A DNA stretch of 64,000 bases from Acanthosepion lycidas. Lineage: Eukaryota > Mollusca > Cephalopoda > Sepiida > Sepiidae. The stretch covers positions 23,794,765 through 23,858,764 of the forward strand of contig OZ010573.1 of the NCBI GenBank assembly GCA_963932145.1, written 5' to 3'. Both the position numbers and the translations under genes were made by a program. Of this stretch, positions 30,596-41,134 are shown piece by piece. Position 1 is the stretch's first letter. Every line of letters begins with the position of its first letter. The notes under the pieces are model-generated. The model was not told where the DNA came from. It did not search any database and saw nothing but the letters and a program-made list of their open reading frames with translations.

Positions 30596-31974
30596 AATAA
30601 ATGTGTTACATTTTGATATTAGCATTTTTGTGCCAATGTATTTATAAATTATTTGTAAGATATTTGTAAAAATCATGTCTCACATACATTTCTTTGAAAA
30701 AATGATTATATGAAATGGAAGAAAAAATTTGAGACATTATTGTAAAGTTAAAAAGGACTGAAATGGGTTGATATGAAATATAAATCAAAGAGTAGATAAA
30801 AGGAATTGTGGGAAGGATAAAAAAAATAAAAAGTCAAAAGTAAAAGAAAATAGAAAAAACATAAAGCAAGATTAGAAAAATCACAAGATAGTAAAAAAAA
30901 GGACTGAAAGAGACAAAGAAGTTAAACTGAAAATCAGCATTTGTGAAAGAAATAATCAAACAGAAGAAAATGAATAAAATATGAAAAGAAGAAGAGAAAG
31001 CAAAGAAAGTAAGAAATTATAAAACCAGAAATAAAACAGATTGAGAAAAAGAATGAGATAAAAATTGAAAAAAGAACAAAAAAATGAAAGAGGAGCAGGA
31101 GGAAATAGAAATAAAAGACAATGGAAAAACAGAAACAATAAGAAAAAGAAAGGAAGAAAGAAGAAGAGAAAATACAGAAAATGAAAAAAAAAGAAGAAAA
31201 AAAAACAAAAAGAAAGAGAGAAAGAAACAGGAACTGAAACAAAAAAAATGAGAAAGAAAGAAAGAAAAGAAGCAAAATGAAAAAGAATAGGAAAGAATGA
31301 AAGAAAATACAGAAACAATGACTGAAGGAAAATAATTAGAAAGGAAAAAGTGGAAATGAAAGGAAGAATGAAATAAAATAAGAACAGAACAAAAAATGAA
31401 TATAAAAAGCAAGAAGGAAAAAGAAAGAGAGAATTAGAAGAGAAAGAATGGAAGGGAAAAATACAAAAACAATGAAAAAAAAGTAAAAGAATAAGAATAA
31501 TGAAAAAAGAAAAAACAATTTTTTCTTTTTAAAATGCATAAAAGTAAAAAAAATGGGAAAAACAAAGCAGGGAATCATTATGACAAAGAAAATCTTCATG
31601 TAAGTTATCCAGAGCGTGAACAGAACATTGTCAAGTAAGCAGCTTAAATTTCTAGATAAAAAAAAAAAAAAGAAAAAAAAAGGAAAAAAGAAAAAATAAA
31701 TAAATAAAAAACCAAAAACAAAGAGTAAGAAACAGACAAAAATAATGTAGCAATTTGTGTGACAATATTCCAGAATATTGTAAGAATCTGCTTGGAGCCA
31801 TCAGACAGATTTTATTTCGAGAAATGTTGCAACTACTTTAGCATGACTTAATGTCTAAGAATTTTATTTTTTGCAACTGGGAACAAAAAAGAATAAATAA
31901 GGTTTTTATATTGATCAACATCTACATGAACCAGAGAAATGCATCATATCCTTGTCTAATGTAAACCATATATA

Positions 31975-32835
31975 CAGAGTGCGATGGGTAAATTGTCGCA
32001 ATTTCATATATTTAATTTTGCATATTGTCTGTTTTTGATTTTGTCAACTGCACAGTACAGCAGGGTCAGTTGGGCACCATCTGTAAGAAAAAGAGCTCAA
32101 TGATGCAATTCATTCCACCAGAAATTTAGAAACAGCATGCAGTACTGCTTGGCATTCATGCAGGAAGCTCTAATACAAACATTTCAGAGTGTCTGGGTGA
32201 CAATCTGAAGAAAATACAGAGGATTTGAAAAGAGTTGGATGAGACTAATGGTGATTACGAAGGTATTTGGAGTGATCACTAGTAATGGCGATGTTATGCC
32301 TCCATTCTTCGCACAGGCTTACAGACTCAACATGGAGACCTACATCAAATGCCTTGAGGAGATAGTGCTGCCCTGGGTCAAGAGGGTGGCTGTTGAAAGA
32401 CCCGATGTCTATGACTCTGCACCATGCCACACAAGCAGGAGAACCCAGTCATGGCTGTCAGGTAGTTTCTGCAACAACATCACCACTTAAATCTGGCCAT
32501 CTAACTCCCCAGACTGCAACCCCTAGATTATTACATGTGGGATGCAGTTGAACGAGAGACTAACAAAACTCCTCATAATACCAAAGATGAACTGAAGGCA
32601 AGGATCATGGCAGCATTCACCAACTTAAACAAGTAGACCATCCAGAAAAAGTTGCAGGAGATTCTGAAGTCACCTGGAGGCTGTGGTTGAAGCCAATGGT
32701 GATTTTATTGAAAAAATTTGCTCTTTAGTATTTCAAGATATTTTTGTGTAATTTTGATAAATATATCTATTAAAATGAGATGTCAGAGTTATTTTCATTT
32801 TTGTGTAATTTAGACGACATTATATCCCTCGCACC

Positions 32836-32838
<3 letters not shown>
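31975..32838 (+). pseudogene. Mariner-like deletion derivative with C-terminal transposase half, copy B
   Basis: Left end CAGAGTGCGATGGGTAAATT after TA (31973-31974); the right end is a decayed complement running into a TG/TA microsatellite. Internal blocks are 'FGVITSNGDVMPPFFAQAYR', 'LEEIVLPWVKRVAVERPDV', 'YDSAPCHTSRRTQSWLSGSF' and 'NTKDELKARIMAAFTNLNK'. The deletion of the N-terminal half is at the same place as in copy A, and the 5' non-coding ~230 bp also aligns with copy A. Length 864 bp. Confidence 0.85.

Positions 32839-32887
<49 letters not shown>
32839..32887. repeat. (TG)n(TA)n microsatellite
   Basis: GT units pass into about 20 TA units directly at the mariner end, probably grown from it. 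Confidence 0.9.
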
Positions 32888-32896
<9 letters not shown>

Positions 32897-33265
32897 CAAT
32901 TTTAGGGGTTACAAGGGACAATAAATTAAATTACCTCATCAGATCCAATGATCAGAAAGTGCCTCTCTTTTTCTTTCATTGACAACAACTAAAATGGATA
33001 GCATATGTAAATAAAACGGAAAGTAATGATATAATGAAAATGTTGACATTGCACACAACATTAAACGAAAAATTATGAAGAAAACTCACATCAGTACTAG
33101 AAAGCATAATAACAGTGGCCTTAACAAGTTTATTTTCTTAAAAAAACTAGTTTAAGTAAAATATTTAATAAATTTCAACTGAGAACAATGTTTGCTATAT
33201 GGATATGGCTATCTCACTGTTATTGCTGAACTTATACCAGACTAATGTTTAAAAAAAAAACTATT
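32888..33265. other. No recognisable feature
   Basis: AT-rich sequence with no open frame or repeat that I recognise. Confidence 0.4.
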
Positions 33266-33269
33266 ATCT

Positions 33270-33400
33270 CACTATGGTGCAGTGGTTAGCAAGATTGTCT
33301 CCCAAAGACCATTAATATTGTGATAAGTTCAAATTTTCACTGATTATTCAGTCGCAGTAAACACAGAGTCAAGCAAGAAACTCACAGTGTCACTTATCTT
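33270..33400 (+). mobile_element. tRNA-derived SINE head
   Basis: A box TGGTGCAGTGGTTAGCA at about 33280-33296 and a B box-like AAGTTCAAATTTTC at about 33326-33340 are at tRNA spacing. The following 33360-33400 'aaacacagagtcaagcaaga' part resembles SINE body. The copy is short. Confidence 0.5.
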
Positions 33401-33407
33401 AGATAAG

Positions 33408-33950
33408 CAAAGAATAAAACCATTTGCACATTGGAAGTGTTTCTTTTTTTTATAAGGAGCTATCTGATTATCAAGATTTAAGTACTAATCAAAAACACCA
33501 TGGGGTCAATTAGATGAGGCAGTCAAAGAATAAAATTATCAGTATCATTTGCACATTGGAAGTTTTACTTTTCTATAAAAAGCTACCTGATTATCAAGAT
33601 TTCAGTATGAACCAAGAACACCACTGTGGGTCATTTAGATGAGGCTTGCAAAGAATAAAACCATTTGCACATTGGAAGTGTTTCTTTTTTTATAAGGAGC
33701 TATCTGATTATCAAGATTTAAGTACTAATCAAAAACAGCATGGGGTCAATTAGATGAGGCAGGCAAAGAATAAAACCATTTGCACATTGGAAGTGTTTCT
33801 TTTTTTATAAGGAGCTATCTGATTATCAAGATTTAAGTACTAATCAAAAACACCATGGGGTCAATTAGATGAGGCAGGCAAAGAATAAAACCATTTGCAC
33901 ATTGGAAGTGTTTCTTTTCTCTACAGAGCTATCAGATTATCGATATTTCA
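33408..33950. repeat. Tandem repeat, about 4.6 units of ~117 bp
   Basis: The unit begins CAAAGAATAAAACCATTTGC, passes 'acattggaagtgtttctttt' and 'gagctatctgattatcaaga', and ends 'ggggtcaattagatgaggca'. Starts are near 33409, 33524, 33647, 33764 and 33880. The second unit is the most diverged; units 1, 3 and 4 are nearly identical. Confidence 0.9.
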
Positions 33951-33954
33951 ATAT

Positions 33955-34035
33955 ATATACTAATTTGCATTATTTGGACTATTCAGCCATTGTATGCTTG
34001 TCTTCTTCAGGCGGTTGGAAAGTCGAATGATGTAA
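33955..34035 (-). mobile_element. Tail fragment of the tRNA-headed element
   Basis: The complement of the tail is recognisable: 'tgcattatttggactattca', then 'gccattgtatgcttgtcttc' and 'ttcaggcggttggaaagtcg'. It closes the 117-bp array. Confidence 0.55.
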
Positions 34036-34640
34036 ATAATACTTCATCTCCGAAATATGAACATATACATTTACTAATTTTTAATAACATCTGAAAAAGC
34101 AATTTCATCACTGTTGTAAGATACTTTGTTTAATTTAAAGATTATCATTGTCATATCATATGGGTAGCTATTCCATTTCTTCTATTTGGTAAAACATTTT
34201 CTACATATCAATAGCTAAGTAAACCAAAGGAGGAAGTGATTTCAATGATAAAAGAAGCATTGGATACAGCATTTGTAGCTGATTAGTTTGTTGCTCATGA
34301 ACAATTTATAGCAAAGTAGCTGCACCCCGGTCAATCAATGGATGTGTTTTAGTCAGAATTATCAATATTGTTTATTGAAGTGTCTTACTACAGTTTCTCC
34401 TGTGCATTTGTGGTTGGGTGACTGGAAAATATGAAACAGATTCTTCATGCTTAGGTTGGCTATTAATTCACTAATATTAGATAACTGATACTTTCTAATA
34501 AGACCTCATATACCCCACTGCTTAAGAAATACCATCCATAATCGTTGTAATACTCATTTCAAACAAAACAGAGGAACGTATTTTTATTTTTATAGACTTA
34601 AGAAAAAAATCTCCTGAATCCCCAGAGTCTTCATTATAAT
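34036..34640. other. No recognisable feature
   Basis: AT-rich sequence without open frames or known repeats. Confidence 0.4.
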
Positions 34641-34677
34641 TAGCATGTTGACTGCCAGAAGTCAATTACGAAAAGGC

Positions 34678-34760
34678 TTTGAGCAAGTCAAGCTTGAGGG
34701 TCTTGACAAAGATCATCCTTCTTTGAACATTGTGGACTGGAGCTACAGAATCACAAAGAA
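34678..34760 (+). mobile_element. LINE fragment related to 14515-14580
   Basis: 'tgagcaagtcaagcttgagg' and 'ctttgaacattgtggactgg' followed by 'ctacagaatcacaaa' match the copy at 14518-14580. Only about 80 bp. Confidence 0.5.
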
Positions 34761-35104
34761 CTATACCAAATAACAGAAACCACTTGAGGACTACCAACAG
34801 CAGCAACAAGTAAAACAGATAGCATATATAATTCAAAGAGAAAATAATGACATAATGAAGATATTGACATTCAACACCACTTAAAATAAAAGGTTAGGAA
34901 GGAAACCTCCATCATTATTGAAAAGAGCGATAATAGCTACTGGAGATGAGAAACCTGTTTTCCTAAAAAATTGTTTTAAGAGAAAGATTTTATGAATTTC
35001 AACCAAAAGCAGTACTAGCTGCTTGATGCCAAATGTTTCCTTGTAGGGAAACAGCTAATATTACCATTACATATACGCATCAGTAATTTTATCAGGTATA
35101 CTCT

Positions 35105-35345
35105 TCCAGTACAGAGTTTGATTCTCATTTGTCCTTAGAATGGCTCCAATTCTTCTTAACATAGATTTGACAATATTTTAGAAGTACTTTTTTGAATTTT
35201 TTTTTTGTCCATGTTCTTGTTATGGCATCCTGCATTTCTTCTAGGGTGGTTAGCTGCACATCCAGGATTCAAATCTCTCTTTCCACCATATCCCAAAGGC
35301 CCTCTATAAGAATGAAGATTGGTGACTGTGTAGGGCACATTAACA
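35105..35345 (-). pseudogene. Tc1-like transposase C-terminal remnant
   Basis: Two minus-strand frames together show 'PIFILIEGLWDMVEREI', 'LDVQLTTLEEMQDAITRTWT' and a later 'RRIGAILRTN'-like end, the 'NPIE.lWd.verei' block that contains the third catalytic residue in Tc1-like transposases, followed by their C-terminal helices. A frameshift separates the first two blocks. The remainder is absent. Confidence 0.65.
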
Positions 35346-35439
35346 TATTAACAACTTATTGCTATGTTCCATGATCCATTCTCTTACTATTTTGATTTCC
35401 TCTTCTTAGCTGCCACAGAATGAAAAGCCAATTAGCAAA

Positions 35440-35640
35440 TCTATTTTTTTTAAATCGTTGAACTCCAAGCAAGTCAATAAAGCTAGTCAGATTCAAGGGG
35501 ATTACTGAGAATGAAAGAAACTGAGAGGACAATAAAAGAATAGGATTCAAGAAGACAGAAGATGATGATTGAAGTTTCATTTAAATTTTTGGAGATTGTA
35601 GATGACAAGAAAGCAAGAAAAGCAAGAAGTGCAGGAGAAT
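35440..35640 (-). mobile_element. 3' tail fragment of the YADD-type LINE
   Basis: Starts 'gaactccaagcaagtcaata' and proceeds through 'gaatgaaagaaactgagagg' to 'agtttcatttaaatttttgg', as at 15890-16030 and 50720-50825. Confidence 0.6.
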
Positions 35641-35845
35641 AAATAATTAACATAGAATTCCCTTAGACCAATTACAGAAAGATACATACAATCAGACCCC
35701 TTGAAGATGGTCTCAGATGAGACTGAAAGTACTTGGGAAAATAAAAACTATTTGAAAGAAAATTTTGGTATTTTTCTTAATCAATTTTCTATGGCTACCA
35801 AGAAATTGATATAGTATGTCTAAATTATTTAATCAAACCTGGCTG

Positions 35846-35876
<31 letters not shown>

Positions 35877-36084
35877 AACCTCTTGGAAATGACATGATTT
35901 GGATCAGCTTTTCTGCCTAGGATCAGAGTAATGTATGTAAAAATTGTTACTCTTAATCTATATCTATCTATATAGACCATGTGGATATAGGAATCAACAC
36001 TGGATCGTGACTGTCAGTTCTTCACTTCAATGTAATTTTTAGACCAAGCACCACTATTTCTTCCCTTATAAATATATGAAATTT

Positions 36085-36096
36085 TATCTATCTATC

Positions 36097-36162
<66 letters not shown>
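36085..36162. repeat. (TATC)n(TA)n(TG)n compound microsatellite
   Basis: Short TATC units, about 12 TA units and about 16 TG units in sequence. A shorter TA tract is at 35848-35870. Confidence 0.9.
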
Positions 36163-36164
<2 letters not shown>

Positions 36165-36439
36165 TCCTATCAGTTCATTTCCACACAACAGAATTGGGAG
36201 AGGTGGAAGAGAGAAAGAAGATTAAATTTTCTGATCCATATAAACATAGTTCATCGCATTATCTTCTTATAAGATGTTTTTAAATTCCAAATATAAAGAT
36301 AATGTGCAGAACACATTTCATTTTGGGCTTTTTATGTGTGTTTTTAAAACTGAAGAGCATGCTTGTGATTGTATCTCATGGCCAACTCAGTTGATCGAAT
36401 GACTGAAGAATTTTAGTTCTCAAAAACCAGATTTTTACC

Positions 36440-36575
36440 TCCAGACAATGATGCATATTTTCTATGAAAATTTCTCGGACATTCAGGCCAGTAAATGTTA
36501 TTAAGTTATTAATACTGTTTATTATAAACGGAGCATTTATTTGTATCTATAAAAAGAATGTAAACATAAAAAATG

Positions 36576-36634
<59 letters not shown>
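36440..36634 (+). mobile_element. 5'-truncated SINE with (TA)n tail
   Basis: The body (36455-36575: 'gaaaatttctcggacattca', 'aataaacggagc'-like and 'aaaaagaatgtaaacataaa') is the complement of 4130-4250. It ends in (TA)n at 36580-36620 and a short CA run. The tRNA head is missing, as expected for truncated reverse transcription. Confidence 0.65.
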
Positions 36635-36636
<2 letters not shown>

Positions 36637-36639
36637 TAC

Positions 36640-37095
36640 TGAACACAGGTAGCATCAAATTTGCAACCCACCCTGACAGTCTTCATATGATTTTCTTTCT
36701 CCAGTAAATAACCGTAATGTATTTTTCAATAAGAAATATCAATTTCACTTCTCACTGTCTTTAAAGACAAAAATTTGTTAAAAAATAATTACAAATTTAT
36801 TTGAAATCACAATGCTGTTTTTTGGTTCTTTTGTTCATGCATTGTCTGAATTGACTTTTATTTTAAACTTTTGTTTTCATTCAATTTTGACAATAGAAAT
36901 GAGGCTATATACTGTTTTTACTTCTTTAAAAAGAAATAACTATCCAAAACTTAATTTATTTACTTTTTTTTACTAAAATAATTTGAAAAGAAGATACAAG
37001 AACTTACCTTTAACTTAGATAAATCAATTTTATTTGCTTGAAAACAATATAGAGTATTTATTAAATTAAAGACTTATTTAAAAATATTGTAGGGG
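36640..37095. other. No firm feature; weak 29-nt exon-like segment
   Basis: The sequence is AT-rich. On the minus strand 36997-37025 lies between 'ttgttttcaag' and a strong gtaagt donor and reads NKIDLSKLK, but its phase does not fit the other candidate exons. Confidence 0.2.
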
Positions 37096-37124
37096 GTAGC
37101 CCTCTCCCCAAACTCCCATCCAGA

Positions 37125-37335
37125 AGGTATGGCCCTGGTATTGTTGTCATGGGGTTTTTCGTATTCCTATAGTTAATAAATACTTTTTAAAAATATTGGG
37201 GATGGAGGCCCAGCCCTTTTCTGCAAGTACGGCCCTGGTATTGTTGTAGTCAGGACCCCAAGATTTTCAGTTATTTAAAAATATAAGGGAGGAGGAGTTT
37301 AGCCCCCAAATCCCCACTCCAGAACGGCCCTAAAA
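37125..37335. repeat. Imperfect ~90-bp tandem repeat, three units
   Basis: 'ggccctggtattgttgt' occurs at about 37130 and 37221, and 'aacggccctaaaatc' at 37325, each preceded by a 'cccc..actcc.gaa' segment and a 'tttttaaaaatat' segment. Confidence 0.6.
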
Positions 37336-37560
37336 TCAATTTTCAATTGACTTTTGTTTTATTTCATAGTTACCGAATTTCCCTAAATTCTCTAAGGGAG
37401 CTCTGCGCACCAGTATTACAATGATTTTACAGACCTCAGTTGGAACAGGGATCATCAAAAATCAAAATTGTTCTCAATTGAGACCAACATCTTTTTAGCC
37501 CTGAAAATTCATATTCTTTGGGTCAGCAAGAACGAACATTTACAAGGACAAAAACAAATA

Positions 37561-37694
37561 CAGTGTAACCCGGATATAAGAGAAACCCGGATATAAGATA
37601 GATTTTCTCTGGTACCAAATTAGAGCCTTACTTACCTAAACAAAAAAATAGACCAATCCCTGATATAAGAGAAACCCGGATATAAGAGACACTG
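37561..37694. mobile_element. Tiny pogo/Tigger-like MITE (134 bp)
   Basis: Ends CAGTGTAACCCGGATATAAG and ...TATAAGAGACACTG, flanked by TA at 37559-37560 and 37695-37696. The word CCCGGATATAAGAGA repeats in direct orientation near both ends. This resembles the subterminal repeats of pogo/Tigger elements ('AACCC.GATATAA'), but the terminal inversion is only CAGTGT. Confidence 0.6.
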
Positions 37695-38024
37695 TAAACA
37701 CAATTGAATAATCTGTATTGCCATTACTGAAATAAAAATAAATCTATATTTTCTTCGTTTGAATAGGTTTTCTGTGAAAAATGTGACATTTTTTTTTTAC
37801 TTTAAGAAAAATCAAATAGTTGAACTTGAAAGAAACTCAGTATGAATTTGAATTTTTTAGACAAACAAATGTCCCGGCAATTTTTTCTATCTCGTGACCA
37901 CCAGAGAAAATGGAAAACAAAATTACACCATAAGATAAAAATATTAGACTGTCATTGTTGATTCTCACAAACTAAATAAAAAAAATTTAAATTGGTAAAA
38001 AAAAAAAAAAAAAAACACTCCATG

Positions 38025-38160
38025 AAGTTCGTTTAGCTTCGTACACGTAAAAACCAATCAGTAACACCGTAAATAAACAAGTTCATACATTGACCAATCA
38101 AAAGTAATCTTGTATCAGTGACAGAATAATATGGCGGCCAACATGGTTGTACTGTTAAGT
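38025..38160 (+). promoter_or_regulatory. Promoter-like block: two CCAAT boxes and a YY1-type site
   Basis: CCAATCA occurs at 38054-38060 and 38094-38100, 40 bp apart in the same orientation. AATATGGCGGCC follows at 38128-38139, matching the AANATGGCGGC YY1 core often found at animal transcription starts. CpG dinucleotides are more frequent than in flanking sequence. An ATG inside the YY1 site opens a frame of only 13 codons. No downstream plus-strand exon is convincing. It lies beside the left arm of the inverted repeat at 38281-40840. Confidence 0.4.
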
Positions 38161-38280
38161 GTTGCCTGCTAGACACTGGGAAAAGGGTATTTTATGTGCA
38201 TTTTCCATGTCACGAAACCCACTGTGGTACTATTTAACGGCGGAACTTTGGCATATTTCTTGGAATTTCTAATTAAATGA

Positions 38281-40840
38281 AAAAATCTGACAAATTTAAT
38301 CGAAGAAAATCTGACACACTAAGTTACCGTCACTACCTCCACGAAACCGCTAAAAAATCAGCATACCGTGATGAAAACATGCTCCGAACGTAATAAAACA
38401 TAGTTTTATCGTTGAAATCCATATGCTCTTATTAAGAGAAAGGATCAAAGTATTTCTTGAATATTTAATGAAATTTTTTACTCCTTTTTAGAACATTCAA
38501 AATTTTGATTAAAAAACTTGTTTTTCTTGCGTCAGCAGCGGATGTGCAAACTTTTTTTTACAACATTTTTTTAGCATGGCAAATTTGGGCCTCTTTTTCG
38601 CGGTGACAGACACATTAGTTTAGAAATCACATTTTCAGGACTTATTCACAAAATGAATGAAATTACTTTTGAAATTATTTTTAGTAGAAAATCTTGGTAA
38701 AAATCTATTTATTTTACATGTTTCACTCCCTTACGTAAAACTTGAGAAATTCAACGAGATAATTTTTAGTAACTATTAGAAAGCAGAATTCTTTGAAGAA
38801 TTTAAAATTTAAATCACCAAATAAATTTTCTTTGCAAAATCGGACGCCTTCTTACCGAAAATCTGTTCTGAACCGAAAAATAAAAAGCACAACAAAACTA
38901 AAACATTTACTTACAGGATTTTTTTTATGAATAATAAATATTAAAGACAATATTGTGACATTGTCTGAAGAAAAAAATTGTTTTTCAATAAAAAATGAAT
39001 TTTTACAAGATTGTTTTCATTTTTTTTTTCACAATTTTAAATTGAATAATTCATAAAGTTTTTAAATTTTTAAAAATTCAGTTTCAAATGGTGTAACAGT
39101 TAGAAAATATTGTTATTAAAGTAAAACTGTATTTACTAACTATTAGGTTGGTGCAAAAATAATGTCGTTTTCTCACATGTGAGAAAACATTATTTTTGCA
39201 CCAACCTAATAGTTACTAATCATACAATCTGATACCCCTGAATATTTTCAAAAACAATTTCTTTTTGTATGTGTATAAACTTGCTGAATTTGTAAGTACA
39301 GATGTTTTTAGTTTCTACCTGATATGATCATTAAAAGGTAATGTGTTTAAGGGTTGTACCCCCGTTACAAAAAAAAAAAACCTTCATCGGCTGCTAGCAA
39401 TTCTGCTCCACCATATTTAACACGTTAGCGGTTAAGCTGTCAATTAAATCAATCAACATGTCAGAAAAACAAGACCCTGTCCTGTAGAAATGCTTGTGTA
39501 CAACATTTTATGCCATTTCAAAACTAAATTGATTTAATTGAATTTTTTTCACATAAAAAATATCTATCAAAAAATCAGTAAATAAATATCTATTAAAAAT
39601 CTTCCAAAAATAAAATATACTTTTCTGAAACTTTATTCGAGGAATATTAGTTGATTTTTTAAAAGTATAATCTGATTTGAAACAACTATTTACTCACTTT
39701 AAAATATTGCAGAAATGCATTTTTTAACGTGACAGTAGCTTGTTTATTTATGTTGACAGCTTCTTTAACATTTCCGTGATAGCTTGATGACAGATTTTTA
39801 TCATTTATCTAATGGTTTCTGGGAGCTTTAACTGTAAAAAAAAAAACAAAAAAACAATTCAGGAATATGAGCACCTTTTAAGTACTCAATAATCTTAAAA
39901 ATTTAAGAAAATATTCCCCCATAACCTAATGTTTTATTGAATTTTCGAGAATTTTTATCCTAAATTTATCACTTTTATTTTCTGATAATGTCATGTACAG
40001 GCAACAGTATCTATAAAAATTGGCACATTTATACATATACAAAAACAATTCAAATTACTTTTTATAATACTTGGGGTTGTCAGATTGTAATAAGTTTTAC
40101 TATATATGATTAGTAAATATGGTTTTATTTAATGACAGTATTTCCTAAGAGTTAACACCATTGAAATTGAATTTTAAAAGATTTAAAAATAGAAATTATT
40201 CTAATTAAAATCTTGATACAATTTTTTTTTCTGAAGATAATATTGTCCTTATTATTCATAAAAACAATTAAAAGTTTTTCTAATTAAATAATGTCTTAGT
40301 TTTATTGCATTTTTTATTTTATGATTCAGGGCAGATTTTCACTGATTTTACAATTTTTTGATGATTTAATCTCTGCTTTTAACAAATATAGTTACTAAAA
40401 ATTATGAAGCAGAAGTAATTTTTACTAAGATTTTCTAAAAAAAAAAAAAAAAGATTATTAAAATAATTCCAGTCATTTGAAAGTTTCATTAAAAATCTGA
40501 CAATTATTTGATTTTTGCAAAAATTTTCAAATTAATGTTTCACTGTAAAAAAAAGTTGCTAAAATTTGCTTTGCTAATTTATATTATATCTGCTGACACA
40601 AGAAAAACAAAATTTTTAATCAAAATTTCAAATGTTCTAAAAAGGATTAAAAAATATTAATTAAATATTCAAGAAATACTTTGATCTTTACTTTTAATAA
40701 TAACAAAGATTTTGATGGCAAATCTTTGTTTTCATTAAGTTTGGAACTTTTTTTCATGAAAGTATGCTAATATTTTAGTGATTTTGTGGAATCTATCAAA
40801 AATCAGAGTATTATCTGACTTTAATTAAATTTTCAACATT
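38281..40840. repeat. Large imperfect inverted repeat, ~0.8-1.0 kb arms
   Basis: Left arm about 38281-39310, right arm about 40008-40840, loop about 0.7 kb. Matching pairs in order: 'aggatcaaagtatttcttga' (38441) with its complement near 40670-40690; 'ttgcgtcagcag' (38528) with the complement near 40590; 'tagaaaatcttggtaaaaat' (38685) near 40420; 'aaataaaaagcacaacaaaa' (38878) near 40300; 'gaataataaatattaaagac' (38930) near 40245; 'tacaatctgatacccc' (39223) near 40075. Divergence is high (perhaps a quarter of positions). It is probably an old foldback transposon or an inverted duplication. Confidence 0.75.
39143..39209. mobile_element. Mariner-type MITE, 67 bp, almost all palindrome
   Basis: Starts TTAGGTTGGTGCAAAAATAA and ends with its complement, with TA duplications at 39141-39142 and 39210-39211. 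The two arms meet at ACATGT. It is inserted in the left arm of the large inverted repeat only. Confidence 0.9.
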
Positions 40841-41134
40841 TATCCATTAATGAAATAATTTTATTTTGTAAAGATTTTATGCAAAAATCCAGTGGAAATA
40901 TTTATAACAATTAAAACTAAACATTTTAAAATTGTGAATTTACCAAATATTTAGATCTCAGATGAATCTTCTGAGATGTCAAAGCATTTGAAATTTTGTT
41001 CAATATTCCAAGTTCAACGATAGAATTGTGCATTTAGTCTTAACAAAATAATAAATTTAAAAAATAAAATAAAAATGCAATAAAGTTAAAAAAATCACTT
41101 AGTGAAGGAAGTTGTGAGTTGGGTTTTTTTTTTA

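Larger units (their letters stand above)
26900..31740. repeat. Long purine-biased block (plus strand A+G)
   Basis: For almost 5 kb the plus strand is dominated by A and G (GAAA, GAAAG, AAAGAGA words), interrupted by the LINE tail at 28870-29165 and a few hundred bases of mixed sequence. It holds the 60-bp satellite (27181-28693) and a smaller tandem array (30170-30595). The minus-strand frames rich in F, S and L are products of this bias, not genes. Confidence 0.9.

Noticed and set aside
36997-37025. 29-nt exon-like segment with gtaagt donor on the minus strand
   Set aside because: Its only open frame needs a preceding exon in a different phase from all other candidates, and the acceptor is weak.
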